Source: Lepidodermella squamata (Eukaryota; Gastrotricha). Taken from it: a DNA stretch of 64,000 bases. The stretch lies in NCBI GenBank assembly GCA_047495785.1, contig JBLDXI010000009.1, positions 3,224,001-3,288,000 on the forward strand, written 5' to 3'. Below, piece by piece: positions 35,853 to 47,794 of this stretch. The notes beneath the pieces are model-generated. The model worked only from the letters and a program-made list of their open reading frames with translations. It was not told where the DNA came from and did no database searches. The position numbers and the translations under genes were made by a program. Numbering within the stretch: the first letter of the stretch is position 1; every line of letters starts with the position of its first letter.

Positions 35853-37555
35853 ATGGATGCAGATGCTTTCCTCATTAATTTCGATGTAATCATTATCATG
35901 CTGGCAATCTTTGCAAATTTCATTGCGCTATTCGCAATTTTAAAATGCAAACTCCCCCAAGCTGGCTATCGGCGCTTCCTCATCAGTCTAACCATTGGCG
36001 ATCTTTACATGTGCGTCGTCAACTCGCTGAGCCTCACTTACCACTGGTACTCGATTTCAATCGAAAAAGAAGACAGCTTCGTCAGTCAATTGGACCTCAA
36101 ATGGGGAGATCTAGAATGCATTCTCAAATGCATGGCTACAGTACTGCGCGATCTCAAAGTTGCAGCCTTCTATGTGAACCTTTTGAACATCTGCGGAATG
36201 AGCTTTGACCATGTCATAGGAATTATCATGCCTCTGAAGTACAAATACGTAAGTTGCTTCAAGAGCTATCACAAAACCTTCAGTCCATGTGCCGCCCTTT
36301 CAGTATATGTCTTCAAAGAAAATGAAAATGTTGGTGCCCTGCATATGGTTAACCTCATTCATCATAGGTAAAACTCGCTTATACTTGCCATCGTTGTTTT
36401 AACTTGCGAATATTAAGCTCTTTCTGATATTGCAATACATCTTGTGACAACTGCTGACTTTTCGTCCTGGGTTTTCCCTCCGCAAAGCTCACATGAAAAT
36501 TACAATCAAGCGCCAAGGTGAAATTTGCTTTGCAAATATTTGGTAAATCAAGGATTGTTTTTACAGCGATGAGCTGAAATTGGGTACAAATGATACTCTC
36601 AGTGAGGTTATTTCCATTTTGCAAGCCGACGAAGAGCTGACTGAAGTTCACGATTGCCCTCTGAGCACATCTACGAACAAAATCTGGTTCGAGGTCTGCG
36701 TCATAGGCCTAGCCGTGTCCTGTTTCCTTTTTCTGATAGTCTGCTACTTCATTATTTTCAAAAAGGTTTCCTTTCAACCATTATCTACAGATTAAGGGCA
36801 AGTTCTATGACTTTCAGGTATCGATGAGAATGAGTAGTAGCCTGCCACATCGACACAATCGGAAACTTATTGCGACAACGTTCATGTTTATTGGAGCCTT
36901 CATGCTCTGGTGAGTTTTCGAACCCAAGAACCTAATTGAGCTTTAGTTTTGGTTTCCATATCCTACAGTTGGTTCCCTTTTATTTCATACGAGCTTATCA
37001 CCTTGTTAAGCTATCAGCACACTTTACTGGACTCGGATGGTAATGAAGCCGAGCAGAAGCGAAAAATAATGAGGTTACTCACTTGCATCGTGATTCATCT
37101 GCTTATCGTTTACATTTAATCAAAGTTTCATTTTCATCGGAACAATTCTCAACTCTCAATTAATGTTCCAACCTTTGATGGGTAACATTAACCTGGATAT
37201 TACGTTCATTCTGGCCTACAAACTGACTAATTTTCAGATCCTATCATCTATGCGGCGAGAATCCCCACAATCAGAAGGTAAAATATTTTTCATCGCATGG
37301 AATGATTCATCACTAGATTTTTTAAGACGGATTATCAGCATGTTTTTGACTTGTGGCTGGCGTTCAAAATGTTCGAGATTAGGCCGCCAGAGCTTGATAC
37401 CTAGTCCGAACCATCCTCAGGTTCAGCCGCCTCAAAACAGCCCACCTATCGGTCAAGCAGAACAGCCTAATAAAGGAACTGACCCGTCAAGTGTTGCTGA
37501 GCTATGCGAAAATATTTCCCCCGCAGGATTTCATCACGACGCGTCAATCGCGTGA
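35853..37555 (+). CDS. R13, orphan rhodopsin-class GPCR
   Basis: Receptor of 426 residues, sister of R15 (both have LINFD before TM1 and GMSFDHVIGII at the end of TM3). Exons: 35853-36248, 36304-36367 (64 nt), 36418-36517, 36567-36765, 36818-36909, 36969-37073, 37126-37181, 37238-37277, 37327-37555. The start MDADAFLINF was chosen over the ATG at 35778 by comparison with R15. The loop-2 motif (IMPLKYKY) is fused to exon 1. In the TM4-TM5 region DIP becomes DIA (ALSDIAIHL). TM3 begins LKCMATVL; TM6 CWFPF; TM7 DPIIYAAR. The Pro-rich tail contains FLTCGW. Confidence 0.82.
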
Positions 37556-37802
37556 TACAAAAGCTGTTTACAATTGTCACAGAATTGACCGCGTAAACGA
37601 CCAAATTATATCGATAAACAGAAGCCTGAAAAACAAACGCACCGCCGCCCCTGCTAGTGGCTTCAGGCTTGAATGAACTCGGTGATTACAAATGCCCTGC
37701 AAATGCGTAAATGCACTATTTTTAATAAAAACTAACAACATGATGCCCATTAGGTCATCTCCATTTTTCTTTTCTCTGTTTATCGGAAAATAACGTGTCC
37801 AA

Positions 37803-39559
37803 ATGAATACTAAAGGAATGTTCGTTTACTTTGACTGCACCATCGCTTCCGCAGCAATTATTGCGAACTGCTTCATACTGTCTGCCGTAGCTCGAGCTAG
37901 GCTGATGCAGAAGAACTACCGGTTATATTTGATCAATCTAGCCGCTTGCGACTTGTTCAGCTCTGTGAGCACCCTTCTAGCTGCATTTTGCTTCCTGTTT
38001 TTCGAAGATCTTCTGACAATGAAAAATCAAATCTTCGGCTGTGCCGCGAATGTTGTTCGAAATTTGCAATTGATTGGGTTCTTCACAAATCTTCTCACTC
38101 TTACTGGTAAAGCATTACTGTCTTTCTATTGAATTTTTACAAAAATCTTTATCAGGAATGTCTGTGGATCTTTACTTGAGCGTGGTAGGTTTCATTGCTA
38201 ACACCAAATTTCTGAGCTCATTTTTGTTATTTTAGGCGCATCCAATAACTCATAGAAATGTTAGTTTCTTATTCTGGTTAATTTCCGATTTTAATGTAAA
38301 ATAGTAACAGAGTGTTACTAAGACGAAAACTGGTATCGCATTAGTTGTTATTTGGCTAGTATCTGCAGCGATAGGTAAATTTAAAAATAACGAGAAGCTT
38401 TTCAAACTTATTTCATAAGCAGCTTCGGCCGAGTTCTTCGCTAATATTCTGGTATCCAGTGAGCCCAGCCAGATAGGAAGCACTGATAGTAACTTTTATT
38501 CACCTAAGTAAAGTTTTGTTGCAAGTTGTACTTCAGCAAACAGAACCATGAAAACTTGCGATCTTTCGAAGATTAATTCGGCGGAATTTTCTCATGTCCT
38601 GTCAAGTGGCTGTCAGCTGACCAACGGCGACTACGAATCATCAAGCGAGGACTATTCAAGCGGCCAGTTTCATCAAACAGCAGAAGAACTGAATGCTTCT
38701 GATGACTCGTCTATCACCCATCGCGATAGCGAGGAGATGAAGCAAGTATTGCAGAGAATTTTCACCGCAGTGCGGCAAGAACAGCGCGGTGGAATCATCG
38801 AGTCTAGCATTTGCTCGGATGCGCCACATGGTGAAGTTTGGCTCGAGTTACTAGTCATCAGCTCGGTCATAGTTTCCTTCATATTCCACATTGTTTGCTT
38901 CGTTATGGTCTGCAAAAAGGTTAGAATTATTAATCAGCAAAACTCGGCACTAAACCCTAGAATTTTTCCAAATTACAGGCATCTAAAAAGTTTGACTCGA
39001 AAGGCCGCCATGCTAAGAAATTGATGGTTACCGTCTTCATATTTTTGAGTGTCTTCGCAATATGGTCAGCTTGTTTTTTTAAGTTTTCCGATGATTTTTT
39101 ACATTTTTTGTGAAGCTGGCTGCCAAGAATGACATTTGAATTCGTCATGTTTCTCAAGTTCAGTTATCACAACGACGCTGAGGATGTCCTGGATGATGCA
39201 GATCGATATGCAGCTCTTAGCAACTTTAGATAGTAAGAACTCATTTTATTCAGAAAGTTGTAATTCTGACCTTGACCCTACCTAGTTTCTTCCTGATTGA
39301 AAATTTGTTCACCTCAATTCACATACTCTACTTGATAGCCGATCCGATCATCTACGCAGCAAGAGTGCCCTCAGTCCGAGTGTTCCTTCTCAAGAACTTG
39401 ACTATTTGCTTTCCTCGATGGAAAAAGAGACAACTCTTCGAGAGGCGTGGTGCTTTAATCGAGCGGAAAAGACTTTCGACGCATCCGCGTGCTTGCGAAA
39501 CTAGCCGCCAGTCTGGGACAAGTCGTGCTAGCGATATGAGGCGTGGTTCTTGTGGCTAA
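37803..39559 (+). CDS. R14, divergent orphan GPCR (DLY motif)
   Basis: Receptor of 448 residues and the most divergent member. Exons: 37803-38106, 38156-38184 (29 nt), 38236-38259 (24-nt, AHPITHRN), 38311-38374 (64 nt), 38423-38488, 38537-38919, 38979-39064, 39116-39232, 39286-39559. TM3 ends GMSVDLYLSV, so the DRY Arg is Leu instead of the family His, and an intron splits TM3 just before GMS at a different place from R5. The usual DIPIN after TM4 is EFFANI. TM6 reads ICWLPRM, with Arg after Pro; TM7 ADPIIYAAR. The intron 38489-38536 was set by frame. Tail is Arg-rich. AATAAA at 39597-39602. Confidence 0.82.
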
Positions 39560-40145
39560 AAGGAAACCATTTTGTTACTTGAGCACATTTCGTTTGAATA
39601 AAGCAAAGTTTTCCTAATCTCCTGAGAAAAGTCTCGTGGTGACTCATGTGTCTTGAGCGTGATACGCCGAAAAATGGGGTATCGTAATTAGATTAAAATC
39701 CAAATAGCTCGTCTCTGTTTTGTCATCCAAAAGCGCTGGGTCTAAGGGCCGTTTCATTATTAGAAATACGCAGTGATTTGATTTCTCTGGGTTGTTTTTT
39801 CTTGTTCTAGAGGCAGACAATGAGGCAAAATATATTATGTACAGCGGATTTATTAGCGCTGTAATTATAGCGGCGCCATCATCGATGTTGAAAAATCACG
39901 CTTGAATTGCTACTTATATGATCGACTGCGGCTGGGTACGTCGAGAACCGGGGTGAAATATATATACAGAAATAGGGGAAATAAGATCAATTAATCTCGG
40001 TGATCTCGACACGTCGGTCCGAAATGGCGCTTAGCCGGAAGAGGTAGGCGATGATGGCATATGACAAATCATTTTCCGCACCTGCGCTGTCATTTCCTAA
40101 GCTAATGATGAATTTTATCATTGCAGTGTTAACGCAGTGGCAGGC
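39560..40145. other. R14-R15 spacer
   Basis: R14 poly(A) signal at 39597-39602; no other feature supported. Confidence 0.5.
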
Positions 40146-42351
40146 ATGAACGCCGACGATTTCTTGATCAACTTCGACTTTGTTATCATCGGCCTGGCCG
40201 GTGTCGCTAACGTCTGCGTTCTACTGGCCATAGTTCAATGCAAGTTTCAGCTGGTTGGCTATCGGCGATTTTTGATCAGCCTAACCCTCGGCGATCTCTA
40301 CATGTGCATTGTCAGTGCTCTGAGCCTGCTATGCCAACTACATATCAACTCGCAGGAGGACGAGCCATCTCGAGCTATGGATGCAGCTGATACGAACGAT
40401 TTCCTAACTAACTGCAGTGCTAATATTGTCAGAACGCTGAAACTGGCAGCTTTTTGCATAAACTTGCTCAATCTGTGCGGTATGAGTTTCGACCACGTTA
40501 TTGGCATCATTTACCCGCTCAAATATCGATATGTACGTTTTTCGATTTTCGACCCAATAACAGCTCTTATAAGTTTTTTCGTTCCAAAGCTGATGACCAC
40601 TGTATTGGCTCAAAGTATCGCTCCAGCTGTATGGATCGCCTCCTTGGCATTTGGTAATTTAATTCGTGGGATTGGCACTTATTTTCCTATAGGGTTAAAA
40701 GCTGCTCACACAATGCACCAATAAGATTCCAACTAAAATTTGAATTCCTTCGGAATTTTTTATATTTATTTTTTCAATAGCATCGTTCTGTAATTTTCCT
40801 GATAGTACACCAAATTTGGGTTATTCCACCTTAAGACAAAAAGACAAAAAGATATCACAAACTAGTTATTATTCTGCTTCAGTGATTCGTGAAATTAGTG
40901 CACATGTCATGTCGGCAAATAACCAGTTATTTTGAGGGGGACAATGCGACCTTTGATTCCGTGCCTTAATTATACTATTCCATGAGTCTAAATGCGACCA
41001 TTTTTGACAGATTAAAATTAACAGTGTGGGATGTTAACTTGGTCATGCGGATGATTCTTTGCACTAAGATTGCTTTTTAAATGTTTAGTATTTGTCGAAG
41101 TTCCTGTAAATGCAATCAAGCAAAGTCTCGGCGGTCGGAAGAAGGGCATCGAAATGAAGCAAGACTATTTGGAGGACTATGACGAGGCGTATCTGAAGAA
41201 AATTCTCGCGAAGTCTTATGAAGACCTTCCAGAGGAGCCTTCTTTCAATAATTCTTTCAGGTAAAACAAATATGAAAACTATAATCAACATGAAATCCTT
41301 ACTCTAGCCTTAGTTCCGACGTAACTTTGGAGAAGAGCGAGACAAAAGCGTCTCTGCATCGGATGTTGTCAATGCTGAGTGATGACGAGGAGTATTTCGA
41401 CGAGGATGTTTGTCCTTTGATAAGCTCAGTGAACAAAGTCTGGTTCGAAGTGTCTGTGATTGGGCTAGCTATAAGCTGTTTCATCTTTCTCGCGGTCTGC
41501 TATGCTTTCATCTTCCGAAAGGTTTTTCCTCATTTTAAAACCAAGAACTAATAATTTTGGAGATTTCTGTAAACTAGGTGTCTACAAGACTGGGAGGATC
41601 CACAAGTCGACAAAATCGAAAATTAATTGCTACTACTTTCATGTTCCTCGGTGCTTTCATTATCTGGTAATTCGTTTGCTAAAGGACAGATTAAGATTTT
41701 TATCCCAACATCTTCAGCTGGTTTCCTTTTTTGGCCTACGAGTTTGTCACGTTCTTGATATATCGCCATAACTCTGCTGATTCACCTAAGAACGAACAAG
41801 AGCAGGAGGAAAAATTTTCCGAGTAAGTTCCCGCCATTTTTCGTTTCAATGGTTACGTAACCTCGCCTTCCAGATTCATATTTGTTGGCACGATTCTCGG
41901 TTCCGTTTTGATGCTTCAACCCCTGATTGGTATGTTTTGGTGAATTTCCTTCGTTTTTCTGATTTTGGAAATTGCAGACCCTATTATTTATACGGCAAGA
42001 ATTCCTGCCGTTCAACAGTTGCTAAAGCATCAACTGAACCGGATTCTTCAGTTTTGCAAGCTACGGAAGCAAACTAATGACAAGTTGCATCGAAATGGAA
42101 CCATGCAATCAGTATCCAACTGCAATCGATCTTCTGTAATCATCAATAAGCCAAGGCCGGCTCTACCACCTTGTGAAACTCAGTCAACTGCGATATCCAC
42201 ATCGATCGATTCCGGAATCGCATCCCCAGCTAAAACTTTGATTCGTGATACTTACTATTATGCTTCGACAATAACGCGGAAGAGTGAAGATAGGACTATC
42301 ATCACCGAGATGGATGACGCTATAATTTGCTCTCAAGCACAAGCTTTATGA
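40146..42351 (+). CDS. R15, orphan rhodopsin-class GPCR
   Basis: Receptor of 486 residues. Exons: 40146-40532, 40590-40653 (64 nt), 41089-41260, 41308-41521, 41578-41666, 41718-41822, 41874-41929, 41978-42351. The loop-2 motif (IYPLKYRY) is fused to exon 1, as in R13. Intron 40654-41088 is 435 bp, the longest in the array, and includes a short AGACAAAA repeat near 40834. After TM4 the sequence is VFVEVPVNA. Loop 2 has an acidic patch (DYLEDYDEAYLKKIL) and SLHRMLSMLSDDEE before the Cys. TM6 CWFPF; TM7 DPIIYTAR. The tail, about 120 residues without the final intron, is Ser/Thr-rich. Gene A2 lies tail-to-tail 53 bp downstream. Confidence 0.85.
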
Positions 42352-42404
42352 TAATTACATTTTATTTGATCTTAAATGACATACTGAAACTATTACAACA
42401 AAAA

Positions 42405-42862
42405 CTACTGGAACGCTGCTGCTTGTTTCAGGCTTGCCAACACTTTCTGCTTCAAAGCGTTCGCCGCTTCGTTGTCGTTGTAAGACATTGCAGCGAGTCT
42501 CGCCCAGAGATTGAATGGCTTGGGGCTTCGATTTTTGCAGAGATCAGAAGAAAACAGCTCTTTGCATCTATCTCCGCGCCGTTTCTTCTCGCCAGCAATC
42601 ATCCACTTGATGATATTCATGGCCTTCTCAGCTTCACCTTCGCGCAGCCGTGAAATAAGCTCATCTGAAAAAGCGAAAACTTCGGTCAAGCCGTCGTAAA
42701 AAGTAACAATATAATACCAATTCTGCGATCTCCGGCTGCCGAGAGCTGAGGAGCTGCTACGTCTTCCACATCGCCTTGAACAGCGATCGGCGCCGATTGG
42801 GTGATTTCGAACACGGCGAGCAGAAGGCCAAGCGTGAAGCAAATAGAAGAATAACGCACCAT
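42405..42862 (-). CDS. A2, small secreted protein, family A
   Basis: 134 residues from exons 42862-42718 and 42664-42405 (minus strand). Exon 1 encodes a signal peptide (SSICFTLGLLLAVFEITQS, cut near SA) and an Ala/Asp-rich linker. The phase-1 intron precedes ELISRLREGEAEKAMNII, matching A1. Then come GEKKRRGDRCKELFSSDLC and KNRSPKPFNLWARLAA, with the two family Cys at the same spacing. The end, LKQKVLASLKQAAAFQ, replaces the MRQRIM of A1. It converges on R15, the genes being 53 bp apart. Function unknown. Confidence 0.8.
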
Positions 42863-43405
42863 TGTCGTTCAAGTATTTGATTGAACTTTTGAATTTGGAA
42901 GAATAATAAAAATGCCGCAAATGTAAGTCGACTCAACTCGTGCAAATTAGATCAAATGAGGTGCGGTTGGTTTTACGCTTAAATAAGCACGTTACGCACG
43001 CACTCACGTTACAATATTTCGTTATGTAATTTCTTACCGTCTAATAATGCCAGGAAAATCAAGTGGGGGCATTGAATTACGCCTCCTGGATTGAATAATG
43101 ACCCACATGCGAGTGTGTCGCTGCGTTTTTGAATTATTACGGCGAACGGACATTCACACCTTCGCCAATTCATTTTAGGCAATCTATTTGGCTCTAAATT
43201 ATATTGTGATTCTCCGGAAGTGGGACTTTTCATGACTCAAATTCTGGATGCTTCCGGATATGTTAATAAATTGTCGAGGTTCGCAGAATCGAACCATAAT
43301 ATCGGACATTAAGCTTCCGAGGCCCTGGAAAACGAGTCACAATTGCGCAATCAAAACTTTTACTTAATCATGTTCTCTATTCTCCATTGTATTCGAACAA
43401 GTTTG
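42863..43405. other. A2-B1 spacer
   Basis: No gene supported; contains the upstream flank of A2 (minus strand). Confidence 0.5.
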
Positions 43406-43728
43406 CTATGAAAAATGTTCTCTCAGTAGTGGGATTATTTGATTAGCGGAGCACCAACGTCGCAACAATTTCACTCGCTTTCTAAAAGATTCTGCAGCCA
43501 TGCATCGAAGGAGTTGATAGTTATCTAGCTATAAGTCAAAAGAGGTACGATTTTGCGTTGAAAAGTCCAATATCTTACTCTAATGCATGTCGAACACAGC
43601 TTTGCGGTAAGCTTCTGAAACTCAACTGCTGCTTTTTCGATTATGTGATTCTTGAGCTTCCGAGTTGAAGATGGATTTGGGCTGAGAAGTACCATCACCA
43701 TGAAACAAGTTGGAATTTTCCTATGCAT
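43406..43728 (-). CDS. B1, small secreted protein, family B
   Basis: 90 residues from exons 43728-43579 and 43528-43406. The N-terminus (CFMVMVLLSPNPSS) is a weak signal peptide. Exon 1 ends EFQKLTAKLCSTCIR; after a phase-0 intron exon 2 begins LDNYQLLRCM and contains RKRVKLLRRWCSANQ. The pattern L-C-x2-C, D-N, C, then LLRR-x-C is shared with B2 and B3 across an intron at the same place, which fixes the splice. Four conserved Cys suggest two disulfides. All three members are on the minus strand. No known family is recognised. Confidence 0.75.
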
Positions 43729-44318
43729 CCTTAAACCGCAATGATTTTTCCTGATTACGATTTATCCTTTTTGAAAGAGTCGGGCAACAGGAATGTTTGA
43801 TGTAATTACAACTTAATTACGTCTAGTATGAGGCCGAATTTAATTTTCTCGTTTCAAGTTTTCTATTTCAATTTTACTCAAATAACTATGTCTCTTTAAG
43901 TTGCGGGCGTATCCGCTTTTTCATCGGATTATGGCGTTAATGACATAAAGCTGTCTGCTCAACATTAAATTTTGAGCAAAATTGCCATTGATCTTACTTT
44001 TATTAACGGGTACGTTTTTTCGCATTAATTAGACTCTCATTCATCGAAAGAATAAGGTATAGGATACTGTCTCCCTGTTTGTCCTAAGTTTTATTTTTGC
44101 CGTAAATGCCTGAAGGAATTATAATGAAAACAACATGCATTGATGCTGCTTTATTGCGAAACGAAACCATAGAAAAAGTACCTAAGACAAATACGTAAGT
44201 TTATCAAATTAACTGATTGGTTTTAACAAGTCATGAAGCTGATTGATTCGACTGTGACAATTTCTCCACGAACGAGTTCGTAAAAGTTGGGAACTCCAAA
44301 TTCTGACAGATTACTAAT
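43729..44318. other. B1-CERK spacer
   Basis: Upstream flank of B1 and downstream flank of the ceramide kinase, both minus strand. No gene supported. Confidence 0.5.
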
Positions 44319-46224
44319 TCAAGCAGGTAAGACATCATCCGAATCAATCGATCTACCCAGCCATCCGTAACTTAGCAGAGTAACTAAGAAAGAAATTGAT
44401 AACATGAAGAATAGAATAAGAATTAGCAGTCTGCTCCTTGACGAGGTATCGATATTCAAATGGCTTGAAATAAAATCAGCAATCAGTCTATCTATCTTGG
44501 ATTTGCGCCAGTTTGTTTCAATGCATCGCCTTACTTTGATAAGGCATGAATGCGGTTTTGTCGGGGATGGTTCAACTATTAAGGATGGCAATACAAGCTT
44601 GATTGCTCGAGCCCAGTAAAGGTAGCTTGTTAGTTGCGGTGTTGGTAGCGGGCCTCCCGAAGCGAAAAATTGAAGAAGCTTGGAATGTACGATACAATGA
44701 ATGGTGTTAGCAGACACAATTTCTCCGTCGACATTCCAATCAACTGAGTTGATAAGGCCGAGCTCAATGTCGTGCTGGTCAGAATTCTTCACGGTACAGC
44801 GATACTCGCAACATGAGGTAATAGAAGAAACTTGGACCCATTGGCTTTTCCGATAATAGACCGCATCAATCCAGCCTCGAGCACACGCCAAGAGGGCTAG
44901 AATTAGGCCTAAACGGCCACGGTTGTGGGATATCATGAAAATATGAGACGTAGCATCGTTAAGGTGGCAAAATGGGGCCATTCCGTGTTCGATAGCACCT
45001 GGAATCCTGGTGGGCGATGCATAGGCATTGAAAGCAGCAACTGGCCCAGGCTCGACAACTGCTGATCGCCAATCGCCGTATGAAACCAAAGATGAGTTTT
45101 TGGGCTGTGACTCGTGCGACTTCAACCATTCGACGCATAATGCGCATCTGAAAAATTCCAAAAATGTTGGTAATAAGTTAGCGGGGAGATATTCACCCGA
45201 ATGTGCAATGACGATTTGAGTTGACATTTGCTGCATCCCGCGACCGGTATTCCACCCTAAAGTTGTATGGTTTGAATGATAGGAGGGCAAAGAATCCTGC
45301 CAAAACACTCTTGATTTGTCCCAGGTGAGCGAAACGATTTATTCTGACGAGTGTTTCTGTAAGGAATCCAGTGGCTACAACACTTAGAGCAATCCTAGAT
45401 GGAAATGCGTTAAAGTTAGGATATAGGTGGCCTAGTAAAATACCTTGAAAAGTATCCATCTGCGAATACTGCCTGAACATCCATTGATGTAACAGCACCA
45501 CAAGCTATACAAATGGCTGCGATATGAGGGTCTCGTGATCCGTACAAAGTGCAAGCCACGGCGTCAGTGGATCCTGCAGGGATGATACCGATGGGAATCG
45601 CAAAGGCATTCAGTTCAGAATCTGGCCTAATATCTGGGTAACCGCTGCCGTCTGCTAAGGCCCTTTGCGCGAATAGAGTGCAGCCAGTTGCGAGCTCTGC
45701 TAGGGTTCCATCACCTGGTAAAACCCAATCGTACATCAGATATAAGAGGCAATCTATGCTACGATACCGCCTACAACTACAAAAGCATCGTATTTTCCAA
45801 TTTCAGATGCATCCATCGAAAGGATGTAGTCAGAAGTTCTTCCCGTTAGGGCGAATAAACTGTTGGTTTTAAGAGCATCTTGAAGCAGCTCAGCTTTGAT
45901 GGGCAGCCCGGCGGGGGAAGATATAGCTGCGTATGAAGAGCGCAAAAGTGACTAAAGTGGTTTTGCGCTAAGTTCTTACCAATAACGTCGTATTGAATTT
46001 GAGCCATCGAGAAGTACGGCATGGCTGATTCGATGAATACGTCGATTGCCCGCCCGCCGCCACTGAGGACGTTGATGAAAACCAGCATTCGCTTTGGCAC
46101 ACATTTTTGCGCTGAAAAACAATTTGCCGGGGTCATGTGGTTATTTTAGGCCATTCTCGTTACCTTTCAGTTTTTCCAGGTGGCCAAACACAAAATCGTA
46201 CTCGTTCCTGTGATAATTACCCAT
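44319..46224 (-). CDS. CERK: Ceramide kinase
   Basis: Phosphorylates ceramide to ceramide-1-phosphate (family knowledge). 549 residues from exons 46224-46164, 46111-45980, 45926-45768, 45714-45444, 45394-45197 and 45147-44319. The diacylglycerol-kinase-type catalytic domain has a Gly-rich loop FINVLSGGGRA (about 32-42), GGDGT at 117-121 and GIIPAGSTDAV at 160-170. CTFGCALC at 271-278 is the C-x3-C-x2-C motif typical of CERK rather than sphingosine kinase, and WNVDGE matches the C-terminal domain. Oddities: only about 27 residues precede the catalytic domain, so no PH domain is visible, and the C-terminus adds a hydrophobic segment (about 513-537) that looks like a tail anchor. A missed 5' exon is possible. 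Confidence 0.87.
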
Positions 46225-47482
46225 TTCAACACCTGATGGTTTAACTTGGGTAGCTGCTTACCAGGGGTCGACAGCCAACAACCAGCAAGCTGCTTGATAT
46301 TTAAAATCTCGCTTCAAATAAGGCTTGTTTATGGCGTGCGTGATTCGCACCACCTCATAATTTTGTTAGTCCGTTATTGCGAAGACGCTCATTTTTTAAC
46401 TGTCTGATGTTAACCAGGCCTGTCACATAGGATTGAATATACTAATTCATTATTTTTCTCACTAATGATGATTTTTTAATCTTCATCTCTGCATCTCCTC
46501 GTTTATTGCGAATGAACCGAAATCGAGGAAATATATTTATTTTTATATATTTCAGGAAAATCATGCACAGTTAGTCGTTGGTTGTCCGAGTGTCGGCGTT
46601 CAATTGATATACTCGGGATGTTTGCTATCTGTGGAGTGCCTTTAATATTGAAATAAATTGGAGAATGACGTCATACGCTTATTCGGGTTATAATTTGCAT
46701 GGTAAATGCTGAAAAACTAAAAAAAAATCGGACCTAGGATATGCTTCAGCTGTCAAATTAACGCAAATGAGGGTAGAAACGCCTACTTACCTCCAAGTAA
46801 AACAGACAAGGATACAATGCCGTTGTACACAGACCTATCCTGAATTACTTCGCTCTTCAATGCACGCTCAAGACAATTCATTTATGATGGCATGGTATGA
46901 TGGCATGGAAAATTTAGAAGATGATGCTAGTTATAAGTTCTCATCGCCTGAAAATGAGGTAGAATAGACGAAGAATGATGGAATTGCGAAGGAATATGGT
47001 GTTAACACTGGATTGGATCATCCAAAGTTCTGCGATTATTGAAATTATAGCTGACGAAACCTGAAGTTTATCATCATCCCACCCCTGCCCCACAATCTAG
47101 AAATCACGTCCACATTGTGACTCTACCGTGACCTATACTCAATATTTTGCGAATATATGCCATGACGCGGCTCAATTTTGAGCTAGATATGTCTGCGGAG
47201 TTACAACCTCTTTTATTAAGCAAAGGATATATACTGAGAGCCGAAAAACCCCAAAGGGCAAAAAGAAGTAGTCATTCAAGCGTGACTCATGAATGAGATG
47301 ACCCACTTTCCCACGGAAAACGGTTTCCAAAAGAGAGAGAATATCTAAAGGAAACATTTCGTCGTTTTACTTTACACCTCCAAAAAGACACGTCATTCAA
47401 ACACTGTTTGAACCGTTCCGTTCATATTTCGCAAGTATTATGTATCTTCAGCGGTTTCTCTATCTCAAGTCCATTTCAAAAC
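46225..47482. other. Intergenic, 1.26 kb
   Basis: TTTAAATA near 46298-46305 (minus strand) is a possible CERK TATA-like box. A 66-codon frame at 46767-46967 starts with ATG but has no supporting resemblance. Confidence 0.45.
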
Positions 47483-47794
47483 TCAGGGTGCCAATAGATG
47501 AGCGAGTGGGCACCATCGGCGTAGTAGCTTTACGCGATTGAGGACTGTCCTCGACGAAAGGCATTGAAATAGTCGATGATTGTCGTTCTGAAATGTTAAC
47601 GAAGGATAGATTAAGGAGGACCAAATACGAAAAAGCAAGTATCTCACCTTTAGGCATGAAACGCAAAGTCTTGCGGTAAACTTTTTGAACTCCACAGCCA
47701 TCGTCTTCACTTCTTCGTACCTTTTTGGCAACTCAGCGCAATTTAGTGACGAAAACGTAAGGAAGAAGAAGCACCAGATTACAGCGCAGCGCAT
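47483..47794 (-). CDS. B2, small secreted protein, family B
   Basis: 83 residues from exons 47794-47648 and 47587-47483. A clear signal peptide (AVIWCFFFLTFSSLNCA) is followed by EFKKFTARLCVSCLK. The phase-0 intron (60 bp, itself open in frame) is removed because the following exon, NDNHRLFQCLSSRTVLNRV then KLLRRWC, aligns with B1 only in this frame. The protein ends AHLLAP shortly after the last conserved Cys. CTTATAAG at 47857-47864 is a TATA candidate 63 bp upstream. Members keep basic residues (RR) next to the last Cys; processing there is speculative. Confidence 0.78.
   Translation of the reverse strand: MRCAVIWCFFFLTFSSLNCAELPKRYEEVKTMAVEFKKFTARLCVSCLKVRYLLFRIWSSLIYPSLTFQNDNHRLFQCLSSRTVLNRVKLLRRWCPLAHLLAP

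Noticed and set aside
46767-46967. 66-codon ATG frame upstream of B2
   Set aside because: No signal peptide or family motif and no neighbouring exon; could be chance.
47588-47647. B2 read through its 60-bp intron, or in the frame giving a Ser/Thr-rich end
   Set aside because: Only the spliced phase-0 frame gives DN...C...LLRRWC, shared with B1 and B3.
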